The position numbers and the translations under genes were made by a program. From Streptomyces sp. KL109B (GTDB lineage: Bacteria; Actinomycetota; Actinomycetes; Streptomycetales; Streptomycetaceae): a DNA stretch of 64,000 bases. The stretch lies in assembly GCF_030766935.1 (NCBI RefSeq), contig NZ_JASERL010000008.1:248001-312000 (forward strand), given 5' to 3'. Positions 33,980 through 42,859 of the stretch are shown piece after piece. The notes under the pieces are model-generated. The model was not told where the DNA came from, made no database searches, and was given only the letters and a program-made list of their open reading frames with translations. Within the stretch, counting starts at the first letter, position 1. Every line of letters begins with the position of its first letter.

Positions 33980-35773
33980 CTACTGCGCGAACACCGGCGT
34001 CCCCTCCCGCGTCAACTTCCAATCCACCGAAGCGAAGTCCACCGGGTCGAGGACGCCCTTCGCCGTCACCCACTCCGCGATCCGCGTCCGGATCTCCGTC
34101 GACTCCGACCACAGCTCCTTCGCGTCCGCCACATGCGGGAACGCGCCACCACCATTGGCCCGATAGTTGTTCACCGCGAACACGAACCGCGCCGCGTCGT
34201 CCAGGTCCTTGCCGTCGAACTTCAGGTTCTTGATCCGCGAACCCGTCGCCTGCGCGATATCGATGTCGTACGTAAGCCCCGACACGTAGTCGTAGTTGTA
34301 GTCCGGCCGGTTGCCCGCGTTCGTCAGCTTGTCCACGTCGACATCCGCGCCCACCGCCGTCCGCACGAAATACTCCGCCGAATACTCCAGGTACGCCCGC
34401 ACCTGCGCACCCGTCAGCAACTTCGCCACCAGCGTGTTGTCGTACACATACAGGCTCGACAGATCCCGGATCGTCACCTCACCCGCCGGAATCTCCGACG
34501 TCCGCGAGAAAGGCGAAGCCTGCGACAACACCGGCAGCGACGCGTACTCCGACGACGCCAGCGCCTTCGTCACCACATCCGCCTGCACCTTGTTGATCAG
34601 ATCGATGATCGGCGCGTCCTTGTAGCGGGCCTCCACCGTCGTCAGCGCCTGCTTCGCCGTCCCCACGACCTGATTGACGTACCCGACGACCGCCTCGTGC
34701 TGCTCCCGCAGCAGCTTCGAGATCTCCGGATCGTCGTCCACCGCGTTCGTGTTCCGCAGCGACGCCCGCACCGACTCGACGACCCAACGCCCCTTCTCCC
34801 ACACCAGATCGAAGTCGAACAGCGTCAACCGCTCGGCAAAGCACAGCGGTTCCGACAGGACGACCGTCCTCCCCGTCTCCTCGTTCGCCACCAGCTGCTG
34901 CTCGATCTCCACATGCGCGTGCCCCACGAGAATCGCGTCGACCCCCGGCACCTGCTTCGCCACATTCGCCGCCGCGTTCTCCACGTACGGCACCTGATCC
35001 CCGTACGAGGACTGCCCCGACGCCCCCGAATGCGCCGACACCACGACCACGTCCGCCCCCATCGACCGCAGCTTCGGCACCCACTTCGCCGCCTGCTCCT
35101 CAAGCCCCGGGAACTTCAACACACCCTGCACATACGCCTTGTCCCAGATCGCGATCCCCGGGTTGGTCAGACCCAGGACCGCCACCGTCACATCCTTGCC
35201 GTGCGGCGTACGCAGCCGCTTCATGAAGTACGGCGGAAACGCCGGCTGCTCCGTCCTCGCGTCCACCGCGTTCGCCCCGAGCAGCGGGAACGCGCACTGC
35301 GACTCGAACTTCCGCAGCGTCTCGATGCCGTAGTTGAACTCGTGGTTGCCGAGCGCCACCGCGTCGTACCCGATCGCGTTCATCGCCCGCGCCATCGGAT
35401 GCACAGGACCGCCGACCGCGGTGATCGGATCGACCTTCGCGTAGTAGTACGTCAGCGGGGTGCCCTGAATCGTGTCGCCGGCGTCGATGAGGAGGGTGTT
35501 GCCGCGGCCCCTCTCCGCACGCACCTGGTCGACGAGCGTCGAGATCCGGGCCAGCCCCTGCGCGTTGCCCGCCGCGTCCGAGTAGTCGGCGTTCTTGAAG
35601 TAGTCCCAGTTGAAGACGTGCCCGTGCAGATCCGTCGTCCCCATGACGGTGAACGAGTACCGCTTCCTCTTCCCGCCCTTCGCCACGGCCGGAGCGGCCG
35701 CACCACCGGTCAGCGCCACACCGGCACCCGTCGCGGCGGATGTGGCCAGAAACGATCTGCGGTCCAACGACAT
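33980..35773 (-). CDS. Tat-exported 5'-nucleotidase / 2',3'-cyclic phosphodiesterase
   Basis: 597-aa secreted metallophosphatase. Tat signal DRRSFLATSAATGAG at residues 4-18. The metallophosphoesterase domain has GTTDLHGHVFNWDYF, GDTIQG, GNHEFNYG and GHAHVEIEQ; the C-terminal nucleotide-binding domain follows from about residue 350. ATG start with AAGGAG upstream. It releases phosphate and nucleosides from extracellular nucleotides. Stand-alone gene, divergent from the SIMPL-domain gene. Confidence 0.92.
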   Translation of the reverse strand: MSLDRRSFLATSAATGAGVALTGGAAAPAVAKGGKRKRYSFTVMGTTDLHGHVFNWDYFKNADYSDAAGNAQGLARISTLVDQVRAERGRGNTLLIDAGDTIQGTPLTYYYAKVDPITAVGGPVHPMARAMNAIGYDAVALGNHEFNYGIETLRKFESQCAFPLLGANAVDARTEQPAFPPYFMKRLRTPHGKDVTVAVLGLTNPGIAIWDKAYVQGVLKFPGLEEQAAKWVPKLRSMGADVVVVSAHSGASGQSSYGDQVPYVENAAANVAKQVPGVDAILVGHAHVEIEQQLVANEETGRTVVLSEPLCFAERLTLFDFDLVWEKGRWVVESVRASLRNTNAVDDDPEISKLLREQHEAVVGYVNQVVGTAKQALTTVEARYKDAPIIDLINKVQADVVTKALASSEYASLPVLSQASPFSRTSEIPAGEVTIRDLSSLYVYDNTLVAKLLTGAQVRAYLEYSAEYFVRTAVGADVDVDKLTNAGNRPDYNYDYVSGLTYDIDIAQATGSRIKNLKFDGKDLDDAARFVFAVNNYRANGGGAFPHVADAKELWSESTEIRTRIAEWVTAKGVLDPVDFASVDWKLTREGTPVFAQ

Positions 35774-35897
35774 CAAGGTCTCCTTGCTCTCGTCCGCGTC
35801 ACAGCAACGCGCGTAGATTCTGGCGCAGAAACCCCAACGCGCAACAGCCCCAACAGGTTTCAACTCGAAGACGCCCGGCGGGTGACAAGGTGGGCCC

Positions 35898-36593
35898 ATG
35901 ACCGCCACCACTCAGAACGGCACGCCGGAGGCGCCCCGCATCGCCGTCCGCGGCGAAGCCCACATCGAAGCCGACCCCGAGCTCGCCCGCATCGGCATCA
36001 CCGTCACCGCCCGCGGCACCGACCGCCGCAGCGCCCTCGACGACCTCACCCGCCGCAACACCCACGTACTCGACCTCATCAAGAGCTACGGAGACGCCAT
36101 CGACAAGATCGCCACCGGCGCCCTCTCCATCACCCCCGAACTCACCAAACGCGGCCGCGGCGAACGCATCCGCACCTACCACGGCCGCGTCCACATCACC
36201 GCCCACCTCACCGACTTCACCGCACTCGGCGAACTCACCACCCGCCTCGCCGACCTCGACCTCACCAGCGTCGAAGGCCCCTGGTGGTCCCTGCGCCCCA
36301 CCTCACCCGTCCACGCCCAAGCACGCCAGCAGGCCGTCCGCGAAGCCGTCAAGCGCGCCCGCGAATACGCCGAGGCCCTCGACACCACCCTCGCCGCGCT
36401 CATCGACATCGCCGACATCGGAGCCGACGACATGGCGACCACCGACCACGCCATGCCCCGCGGCATGATGCGCGCCGCCGCCTTCGCAGGCGCCGAACCG
36501 GAACCCGCCCCCGCCCTCGACCTCGAACCCCAACGCCAGCGCGTACGAGCCCAGGTCAACGCCCGCTTTACGATGCACCCCCCGACCCTCTGA
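35898..36593 (+). CDS. SIMPL-domain (DUF541) protein
   Basis: 231 aa. Contains the SIMPL fold pattern IAVRGEAHIEADPELARIGITVTARG at the start and REAVKRAREYAEALD in the middle. Unlike many family members it has no signal peptide or membrane segment, so it is probably cytoplasmic. Function of the family in bacteria is not settled. Divergent from the 5'-nucleotidase gene, 124 bp apart. Confidence 0.85.
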   Translation: MTATTQNGTPEAPRIAVRGEAHIEADPELARIGITVTARGTDRRSALDDLTRRNTHVLDLIKSYGDAIDKIATGALSITPELTKRGRGERIRTYHGRVHITAHLTDFTALGELTTRLADLDLTSVEGPWWSLRPTSPVHAQARQQAVREAVKRAREYAEALDTTLAALIDIADIGADDMATTDHAMPRGMMRAAAFAGAEPEPAPALDLEPQRQRVRAQVNARFTMHPPTL

Positions 36594-36714
36594 CCACACC
36601 CCGGGCCGCTCATCAGAGCGCAGTGTCGCCCAAATTCAAGCCTTGTCAATAGCCCTTCACGCAAAGGTTGTTGAGTAGTCATGACCGACCAATTCCCTAC
36701 CCGCCGGTAAGGTC

Positions 36715-36720
36715 TAGGCT
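36715..36720 (+). promoter_or_regulatory. candidate -10 element of pyk (leaderless)
   Basis: TAGGCT ends 7 nt before the pyruvate kinase ATG, and no Shine-Dalgarno sequence lies in between (TCGAAAAC). Transcription would begin at the start codon. The -35 region is not obvious. Confidence 0.5.
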
Positions 36721-36727
36721 CGAAAAC

Positions 36728-38164
36728 ATGCGCCGAGCAAAGATCGTCTGCACCCTGGGCCCCGCCACCGACTCGTACGAGCAGATCAAGGCACTCGTCG
36801 AAGCCGGAATGGACGTAGCCCGCTTCAACCTCAGCCACGGCACCTACGCCGAACACGAGGAGCGCTACCAGCGCGTGCGAAAGGCCTCCGACGAGACCGG
36901 CCGCAGCGTCGGAATCCTCGCCGACCTTCAAGGCCCGAAGATCCGACTCGGCCGATTCAGCGAAGGACCCGTACTACTCGAACGCGGCGACGAGTTCACC
37001 ATCACCGTCGAAAGCGGCATCCAAGGCGACCGCCAAACCTGCGGCACCACCTACGACGGCCTCGCCGAAGACGTCACCACCGGCGAACGCATCCTCGTCG
37101 ACGACGGCAAGGTCACCCTCGAAGTCACCGGCGTCGAAGGACCCCGCGTCCGCACCCGCGTCATCGAAGGCGGCATGGTCTCCGACCACAAGGGCCTCAA
37201 CCTCCCCGGAGTCGCCGTCTCCGTCCCCGCCCTCTCCGAAAAGGACCAGGACGACCTCCGCTGGGCGCTGCGCACCGGAGCCGACGTCATCGCGCTCTCC
37301 TTCGTCCGCAGCGGCCGCGACATCGAAGACGTCCACCGCATCATGCGCGAAGAGGGCCGCCACCTCCCGGTCATCGCCAAGGTCGAGAAACCCCAGGCCG
37401 TCGACAACATCGAGGACATCGTCGCCGCGTTCGACGGCATCATGGTCGCCCGCGGCGACCTCGGCGTCGAAATGCCACTGGAACAGGTCCCGATCGTCCA
37501 AAAGCGCGCCATCAAACTCGCCAAGCGCAACGCGAAGCCGGTCATCGTCGCGACCCAAATGCTCGACTCGATGATCGACAACTCCCGCCCCACGCGCGCC
37601 GAAGCCAGCGACGTCGCCAACGCCGTCATCGACGGCACCGACGCCGTCATGCTTTCCGGTGAAACCAGCGTCGGAAAATTCCCCATCGAAACCGTCAAGA
37701 CGATGTCCCGCATCGTCGCCGCCGCCGAGGAAGACATCCTCGCGAAGGGCCTCCCGCCCCTCACCGAGCGCAGCAAACCCCGCACCCAGGGCGGCGCCGT
37801 CGCCCGCGCGGCAGCCGAAATGGGCGACTTCCTCGGCGCGAAGTTCCTCGTCGCCTTCACCCAGTCCGGCGACACCGTACGACGACTGTCGAGGTACCGC
37901 TCCCCGATCCCCCTCCTCGCCTTCACCCCCGAGTCGGCGACCCGCTCACAGCTCAACCTCACCTGGGGCGTCGAAACCTTCCTCGGCCCGCACGTCGACT
38001 CCACCGACGCCATGGTCGCCCAGGTCGACGAACAACTCCTGAAGATCGGCCGCTGCAAAAAGGGCGACACCGTCGTCATCACCGCCGGCTCCCCACCCGG
38101 AGTCCCCGGCTCGACGAACCTCGTCCGCATCCACCACATCGGCGAGGACGACAGCCCGAAGTAG
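36728..38164 (+). CDS. pyk: pyruvate kinase
   Basis: Glycolytic enzyme making pyruvate and ATP from phosphoenolpyruvate. 478 aa. KIVCTLGPATDS at the N-terminus, DLQGPKIRLG, the active site KVEKPQAVDNIEDI, MVARGDLGVEMP and TQMLDSMI are all classical. The start at MRRAKIVC fits the family; an upstream in-frame extension has no support. A bidirectional terminator follows. Confidence 0.97.
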   Translation: MRRAKIVCTLGPATDSYEQIKALVEAGMDVARFNLSHGTYAEHEERYQRVRKASDETGRSVGILADLQGPKIRLGRFSEGPVLLERGDEFTITVESGIQGDRQTCGTTYDGLAEDVTTGERILVDDGKVTLEVTGVEGPRVRTRVIEGGMVSDHKGLNLPGVAVSVPALSEKDQDDLRWALRTGADVIALSFVRSGRDIEDVHRIMREEGRHLPVIAKVEKPQAVDNIEDIVAAFDGIMVARGDLGVEMPLEQVPIVQKRAIKLAKRNAKPVIVATQMLDSMIDNSRPTRAEASDVANAVIDGTDAVMLSGETSVGKFPIETVKTMSRIVAAAEEDILAKGLPPLTERSKPRTQGGAVARAAAEMGDFLGAKFLVAFTQSGDTVRRLSRYRSPIPLLAFTPESATRSQLNLTWGVETFLGPHVDSTDAMVAQVDEQLLKIGRCKKGDTVVITAGSPPGVPGSTNLVRIHHIGEDDSPK

Positions 38165-38181
38165 ACGGATTGTGACAGCAG

Positions 38182-38216
38182 TTGGGGCCGCACCTCCCCC
38201 GTGGATGCGGCCCCAA
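38182..38216. terminator. bidirectional terminator between pyk and the alkylsulfatase gene
   Basis: Perfect 11-bp stem TTGGGGCCGCA (38182-38192) / TGCGGCCCCAA (38206-38216) between two convergent genes. Confidence 0.85.
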
Positions 38217-38248
38217 ATCATGCCCCTGCCTACTGCGGAATCACGCAG

Positions 38249-40222
38249 CTACGGGGTCACAACCGCGAAACTCTTGTCCGGCGCATCCACGACACCGAGC
38301 ACCTTCTGCAACAACGACGCGTCACCCTCCACCTTGATATCCCCGAGCCCCTTACCACCCAACAACGCGAGCAACTGCGGCTTGGTCATCGTGAGCGTGA
38401 CCCCTGCGGTGCCGTCCGCCTTGTCATCACTGCGATACGTCAACACACCGTTCTGCAAAGTCAAGTGATAGACGCGACCCATGGACGGAAAACTCCAGTC
38501 CATCCGCACCTTCACATCCCACGCCCTCGGACCATTGATCCGCACCGCCACCGAATCAATGAGCTGATCGACACTCAACGCCATCATCATCGTCGGACTC
38601 ACCGTGGTCGACTCACCCGACTTCACACCCTCAGTGAGCTCCATCGCCCCCGTCAGATAGAAATTCCGCCACACAGCGTTCTCCGCCGCATACCCCAACC
38701 TCGTATACACAGAAGCGAGTTCCGACTTCGCCGCCCTGTGATCCGGATCCGCGAACACGACATGATTCAACAACGTCGCCGCGAACCGCAGATCCCCACC
38801 CTTCACAAACCCCTTCGCCTTCGCGACCGTCGCCGCAGCGCCACCCAACGCCTTCACATACCGCTCCGCCTCATCAACCGGCGTGTGCTCCCACAAATGA
38901 GCCGGATTCGCATCGAACCACCCCATGTACCGCTGATAAATCCCCTTCACGTTGTGACTCAGCGAACCGTAATACCCACGATTCGCCCAACCCTCCAACG
39001 CCGGCGGCAACTTGATCTCCTCAGCGATCTCCCGCCCCGTCATCCCCAAATTGATCATCCGCAGCGTCTGATCATGCATGTACGCGTACAGATCCCGCTG
39101 CTCCGTAAGCAATTCGGTGATGTCCTCCCCACCCCACGTAGGCCAATGATGCGAAGCGAACGCCACATCGACGCGGCCGCCGAAGAGATCAATCGCCTCA
39201 TTCAAGTAATGCGCCCACTCACGCGCATCCCGCACCTGCGCACCACGCAACGTAATGATGTTGTGCATCGTGTGCGTCGCGTTCTCCGCCATGCACACCG
39301 CACGCAGGTCAGGGAAGAGGAAGTTCATCTCCGCCGGAGCCTCCGTACCCGGCGTCATCTGAAACTCGATCCGCACCCCGTCGACCGTCTCGACCTGACC
39401 CGTCTTCGTAATGTCCTTCGTCGGCGCGATCAACCCGACCGTCCCGAGCGACACGTTCTGCCCGAGCCCACAACCCACCTGCCCCTTCGCCGACTTGGGC
39501 AACTGCGCGCCGTACATGTACGAGGAACGCCGCGTCATCGCCGTACCGGCATACACGTTCTCGGACACGGCATGCCCCAGGAACCCCTCCGGCGCGATCA
39601 CCGGAACGCCGTCCGGCGCGCCATCGGGCAGCACTCCGTACGCGCCACCGAAGTGATCCACGTGCGGGTGCGTGTAGATGAGCGCCGTGACCTTCTTGGC
39701 GTCGGCGTCACGGTGCTCACTGTGGTCGCGGTACAGCTTCAGCGCGGCGGCGGCCGTCTCGGCGGAGATCAGCGGGTCGATGACGATGAGGCCGGTGTCG
39801 CCCTCGACGATCGTCATGTTGGAGAGGTCGAGCCCGCGGACCTGATAGATCCGGTCCGTCACCTTGTAGAGCCCCTGCTTGGCGGCGAGCCGCCCCTGCC
39901 GCCACAGGCTCTCGTTCACGGTCTCCGGCGCCTCGCCCTTCAGGAAGTCATACGCGTCGTTGTCCCAGACGACCTTGCCCTTCGCGTTCTTGACGACGCC
40001 GGGCGTCAGGGCGGCGATGAAGCCCTTGTCGGCGTTGGCGAAGTCGGTCTTGTCGTCGAAGTTCAAGGTGCCCTCATCCGTTTCCGTCGTCGCGCTGCTG
40101 TCCTGGGTCCCGCCGTTACCGGCTCTCGGCGTGGCGAACGCGGACTCGGGACTCACGGCGGTGGCAGCCGCGGCGGCGCCGGCTGCGGCGGCGATGAAAC
40201 GACGCCGGTTCATCGGGCTCAT
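38249..40222 (-). CDS. Tat-exported alkyl sulfatase, metallo-beta-lactamase fold
   Basis: 657-aa secreted sulfatase of the SdsA1/Pisa1 type, hydrolysing alkyl sulfates. Tat signal NRRRFIAAAAGAAAAATAV at the N-terminus. Zinc-binding THPHVDHFGG is at about residue 185. An alkyl-sulfatase dimerisation domain follows, then a C-terminal SCP2-like domain (residues about 540-650) that may bind the alkyl chain. ATG at 40222 or at 40213 (MNRRRF). Stand-alone. Growth on sulfated surfactants or steroid sulfates is conceivable but not shown. Confidence 0.93.
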   Translation of the reverse strand: MSPMNRRRFIAAAAGAAAAATAVSPESAFATPRAGNGGTQDSSATTETDEGTLNFDDKTDFANADKGFIAALTPGVVKNAKGKVVWDNDAYDFLKGEAPETVNESLWRQGRLAAKQGLYKVTDRIYQVRGLDLSNMTIVEGDTGLIVIDPLISAETAAAALKLYRDHSEHRDADAKKVTALIYTHPHVDHFGGAYGVLPDGAPDGVPVIAPEGFLGHAVSENVYAGTAMTRRSSYMYGAQLPKSAKGQVGCGLGQNVSLGTVGLIAPTKDITKTGQVETVDGVRIEFQMTPGTEAPAEMNFLFPDLRAVCMAENATHTMHNIITLRGAQVRDAREWAHYLNEAIDLFGGRVDVAFASHHWPTWGGEDITELLTEQRDLYAYMHDQTLRMINLGMTGREIAEEIKLPPALEGWANRGYYGSLSHNVKGIYQRYMGWFDANPAHLWEHTPVDEAERYVKALGGAAATVAKAKGFVKGGDLRFAATLLNHVVFADPDHRAAKSELASVYTRLGYAAENAVWRNFYLTGAMELTEGVKSGESTTVSPTMMMALSVDQLIDSVAVRINGPRAWDVKVRMDWSFPSMGRVYHLTLQNGVLTYRSDDKADGTAGVTLTMTKPQLLALLGGKGLGDIKVEGDASLLQKVLGVVDAPDKSFAVVTP

Positions 40223-40354
40223 GCGTACCTCTCCGAGGGTGGGCGGGTTCGATCAACTTGGCCCGGGAGGGGGTACGGCGGTCAAGGGTTCACGGGGGAT
40301 TTGGGGCGGGTCCCAGGGGGCGGGTGGGGGTGGTGTGATCGGTCATATTGCGGG

Positions 40355-41143
40355 TCAGTGTTTGGGGCCTACGTGGGCGTCCATGAGCGCGACGTCCGCT
40401 TTGCGGGCGACCGAGATGTTGTACGGGTTGCCGTGGCGCGTGCAGTGGGTCCAGGTGATGCCGAGCTTGTCGAGGGTGTCGGTATAGAGCTGCCGGATGC
40501 AGTCGGACTTGTTGGTGAAGAAGTACCGGGGGGACTCGTAGCGTTTTCGCTCACCGGCGACGAGCCGGGTCGTCCAGTTCGTGATGCGGCATCCGTCGGA
40601 GTGGATGAGGCCGCGGATGAACTCCCACGGGTAGGCGTCGACGATCTGTTGTTGCCAGGGTTCGAGCGTGATCTTGCGGTCGTGCTTCTTTCCGGGGGCG
40701 TGCTGCGGGAAGAGGCAGGCCAGGTGCTTCGAGTAGACCTTCACGTTGTGGCACCCCGTGCGTCGGACGCGGCAGACACGGTTGTCGGGGAACACTGCCT
40801 GCATGGCCTGTTCGGTCTCGTCCGCGATGCCCGGCCAGGCGTCGGCGCAGGTGATCATCAGGTTGGGGACACGGTGCCCTGAGTAATGGCTGATGTGGCC
40901 GTCGCCGAGGTACTGGCCGAGCAGATACGAGTAGGCCGCCGCGTCGAGCGGGCGACCGTCGCAGCGGGGGCAGGTCGGACCGTGCGAGCCGGGACACTCG
41001 CCCCGTTTGGCTCTGTCCATGTGGAGCCAATACGACACGGTCCCGAGAGGGACGCCGAGGCCGCGCGCCACGTCTGCGTTCCTCGCGCCGTCCCTGAGGA
41101 GTGTGAGCGCCCGCTGCCGTACTTCTGTGCCGTGATGGTTCAT
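40355..41143 (-). CDS. HTH plus LAGLIDADG-like protein next to tRNA-Leu
   Basis: 262 aa. The N-terminus has a resolvase-like helix-turn-helix (RNADVARGLGVPLGTVSYWL, residues 21-40) and a Cys cluster (C50, C58, C61). Two LAGLIDADG-like motifs follow: LLGQYLGDG at residues 74-82 and FIRGLIHSDG at 174-183. This is the layout of a monomeric homing-endonuclease fold, but the gene stands free, not inside an intron or intein. Similar proteins are common in Streptomyces and usually labelled regulators. Whether it cuts DNA is unknown. Confidence 0.75.
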   Translation of the reverse strand: MNHHGTEVRQRALTLLRDGARNADVARGLGVPLGTVSYWLHMDRAKRGECPGSHGPTCPRCDGRPLDAAAYSYLLGQYLGDGHISHYSGHRVPNLMITCADAWPGIADETEQAMQAVFPDNRVCRVRRTGCHNVKVYSKHLACLFPQHAPGKKHDRKITLEPWQQQIVDAYPWEFIRGLIHSDGCRITNWTTRLVAGERKRYESPRYFFTNKSDCIRQLYTDTLDKLGITWTHCTRHGNPYNISVARKADVALMDAHVGPKH

Positions 41144-41184
41144 GCGAACACAGTGCGTGACCGGACGTCACGCCATGCAGCAAA

Positions 41185-41218
41185 AAGCGGATGTTCACGA
41201 GAACGTGAACATCCGCTT
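41185..41218 (-). terminator. intrinsic terminator of tRNA-Leu
   Basis: Perfect 15-bp stem AAGCGGATGTTCACG (41185-41199) / CGTGAACATCCGCTT (41204-41218), loop of 4, followed on the minus strand by TTTTT. It lies 10 bp beyond the tRNA 3' end. Confidence 0.92.
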
Positions 41219-41227
41219 CCTGTTCTG

Positions 41228-41310
41228 TGCCGGGTGCGGGATTCGAACCCGCAAGCCCTCTCAGGCAGAGGTGTTTGAGACCTCCGTGTATACCGTTCCA
41301 CCAACCCGGC
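41228..41310 (-). tRNA. tRNA-Leu (anticodon CAA)
   Basis: Class II tRNA of 83 nt. Acceptor GCCGGGT pairs with ACCCGGC, discriminator A. The anticodon arm GAGGT-CTCAAAC-ACCTC gives anticodon CAA (codon UUG). A long variable arm, GCCTGAGAGGGC, and the T arm with GGTTCGAATCC are visible. CCA is not encoded. Followed by a perfect intrinsic terminator and a LAGLIDADG-like gene. Confidence 0.95.
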
Positions 41311-41408
41311 TCGGCACTGCGCTGAGTGTACCGGTTCATGAGCCGGAGCCGCAGCTAGGTAGGCTTTAGGGCAGCAGCACACCGCCTGCCCGAACAAGGA
41401 GCGCCCCC

Positions 41409-42065
41409 GTGACCGCCCCCGAGACGCCCGAGCCCGTAGACGCAGTCGACGACGACAAGTCGCACGTCCCGCCGCTGACGACCCGCGTCGTCATCGCCGA
41501 GGACGAGGCCCTCATCCGCCTCGACCTCAAAGAGATGCTCGAGGAAGAGGGCTACACGGTCGTCGGCGAGGCCGGCGACGGCGAGCAGGCCGTCGAGCTG
41601 GCCCGTGAGCACAAGCCCGACCTGGTGATCCTCGACGTGAAGATGCCGAAGATGGACGGCATCAGCGCGGCGGAGAAGATCGCCGGTGAGTCGATCGCCC
41701 CCGTACTCATGCTCACCGCGTTCTCGCAGCGCGATCTCGTGGAGCGCGCGCGGGACGCCGGTGCGATGGCGTACCTCGTCAAGCCCTTCAGCAAGAGCGA
41801 CGTCGTCCCGGCGATCGAGATGGCGGTGTCGCGCTTCACGGAGTTGAAGACGTTGGAGAACGAGGTCGCGGATCTCACCCAGCGCCTTGAGACGCGGAAG
41901 CTGGTGGACCGGGCGAAGTCGGTGTTGCAGACGGAGTACGGGCTGACGGAGCCGGCGGCGTTCCGTTGGATTCAGAAGACGTCGATGGACCGGCGGCTGT
42001 CCATGCAGCAGGTCGCTGAGGCGGTCATTCAGGACGCCGAGGAGAAGAAGGCGTCGAGGGGCTGA
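41409..42065 (+). CDS. pdtaR: ANTAR-domain response regulator (PdtaR-like)
   Basis: 218 aa. Receiver domain with VVIAEDEALIRLDL, phosphoacceptor Asp in VILDVKMPKMDG and LVKPFSKSD. A coiled-coil linker follows, then a C-terminal ANTAR RNA-binding domain (LVDRAKSVLQTEYGLTEPAAFRWIQKTSMD). In mycobacteria PdtaR binds RNA hairpins to block termination. Preceded by AAGGAG and a GTG start, with a candidate -10 TAGGCT at 41360. Its sensor kinase is not adjacent. Confidence 0.93.
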   Translation: MTAPETPEPVDAVDDDKSHVPPLTTRVVIAEDEALIRLDLKEMLEEEGYTVVGEAGDGEQAVELAREHKPDLVILDVKMPKMDGISAAEKIAGESIAPVLMLTAFSQRDLVERARDAGAMAYLVKPFSKSDVVPAIEMAVSRFTELKTLENEVADLTQRLETRKLVDRAKSVLQTEYGLTEPAAFRWIQKTSMDRRLSMQQVAEAVIQDAEEKKASRG

Positions 42066-42081
42066 CGTTCAGCGCCAAGTC

Positions 42082-42122
42082 AATGTGGCCCGTGTCCCTT
42101 TCCGAGGGGCACGGGCCACATT
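42082..42122. terminator. bidirectional terminator between pdtaR and livF
   Basis: 13-bp stem AATGTGGCCCGTG (42082-42094) / CACGGGCCACATT (42110-42122), extended inside by CCCT/AGGG, between two convergent genes. Confidence 0.88.
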
Positions 42123-42142
42123 CGCGTACGGCACGGAGGTGT

Positions 42143-42859
42143 TCAGTCCTCGCCGAGGTACGCCTTCCGCACGGATTCGTCGTGCATCAGGTGCTCTCCG
42201 GTCCCTGACAGGACGATGGAGCCGACTTCCATCACATGTCCTTGGTCGGCCAGTGACAGCGCCGCCTGCGCGTTCTGCTCCACCAGCAGAATCGTCGTGC
42301 CTTGGGCCTTCAGCTCCGAGATGGTCGACATGATCTTCTGCATCATGATGGGGGAGAGGCCCATCGATGGCTCGTCGAGCATCAGCAGTTTCGGTTGGGA
42401 CATCAACGCGCGGCCCATCGCCAGCATTTGCTGCTCGCCGCCGGAGAGCGTGCCTGCTGCTTGGCGGCGGCGTTCGCCGAGGATGGGGAAGAGTTCGTAG
42501 GCGCGCTGCATGTCTTTTTCGACGGCTGCTTGGTCGCGGCGGAGGAAGGCGCCGAGTTGCAGGTTTTCGGTGATGGTGAGGCGTGGGAAGATCCTGCGGC
42601 CTTCGGGGGAGTGGGCGAGGCCCATGGCGACGATTTTGTGTGCGGGGACGGAGGCCAGGGGTTCTCCGGCGAAGGTGATCTTGCCGCCCGAAGGTTTCAG
42701 CAGTCCGGAGAGGGTGCGGAGCGTGGTCGTCTTGCCGGCACCGTTCGTGCCGATCAACGTCACGATCTGGCCCTCCTCCACGCTGAAGGAGATGCCTTTG
42801 ACGGCTTCGATCTTGCCGTAGGCGACCTTGAGGTCTTCGACCTCCAGTAGCGCGGTCAC
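42143..42859 (-). CDS. livF: branched-chain amino-acid ABC transporter ATP-binding protein LivF
   Basis: 238-aa ATPase of the Liv importer. Walker A GTNGAGKTT, signature LSGGEQQ, Walker B LLMLDEPS, and the LivF-typical SMGLSPIMM after it. ATG overlaps the livG stop (ATGA). Last gene of livK-livH-livM-livG-livF. Confidence 0.95.
   Translation of the reverse strand: MTALLEVEDLKVAYGKIEAVKGISFSVEEGQIVTLIGTNGAGKTTTLRTLSGLLKPSGGKITFAGEPLASVPAHKIVAMGLAHSPEGRRIFPRLTITENLQLGAFLRRDQAAVEKDMQRAYELFPILGERRRQAAGTLSGGEQQMLAMGRALMSQPKLLMLDEPSMGLSPIMMQKIMSTISELKAQGTTILLVEQNAQAALSLADQGHVMEVGSIVLSGTGEHLMHDESVRKAYLGED

Noticed and set aside
33380..36652. A very long plus-strand open frame of over 1000 codons
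   Set aside because: Arg/His/Pro-rich composition and full overlap with desB, the 5'-nucleotidase and the SIMPL gene show that it is a GC-rich shadow.
38201..40882. A long plus-strand frame opposite the alkylsulfatase
   Set aside because: Arg/His-rich antisense shadow; the sulfatase on the other strand has a signal peptide and intact metal site.
40355..41310. Integrated element with att sites at tRNA-Leu
   Set aside because: I found no integrase and no second copy of the tRNA 3' end in the flanks, and housekeeping genes resume on both sides.
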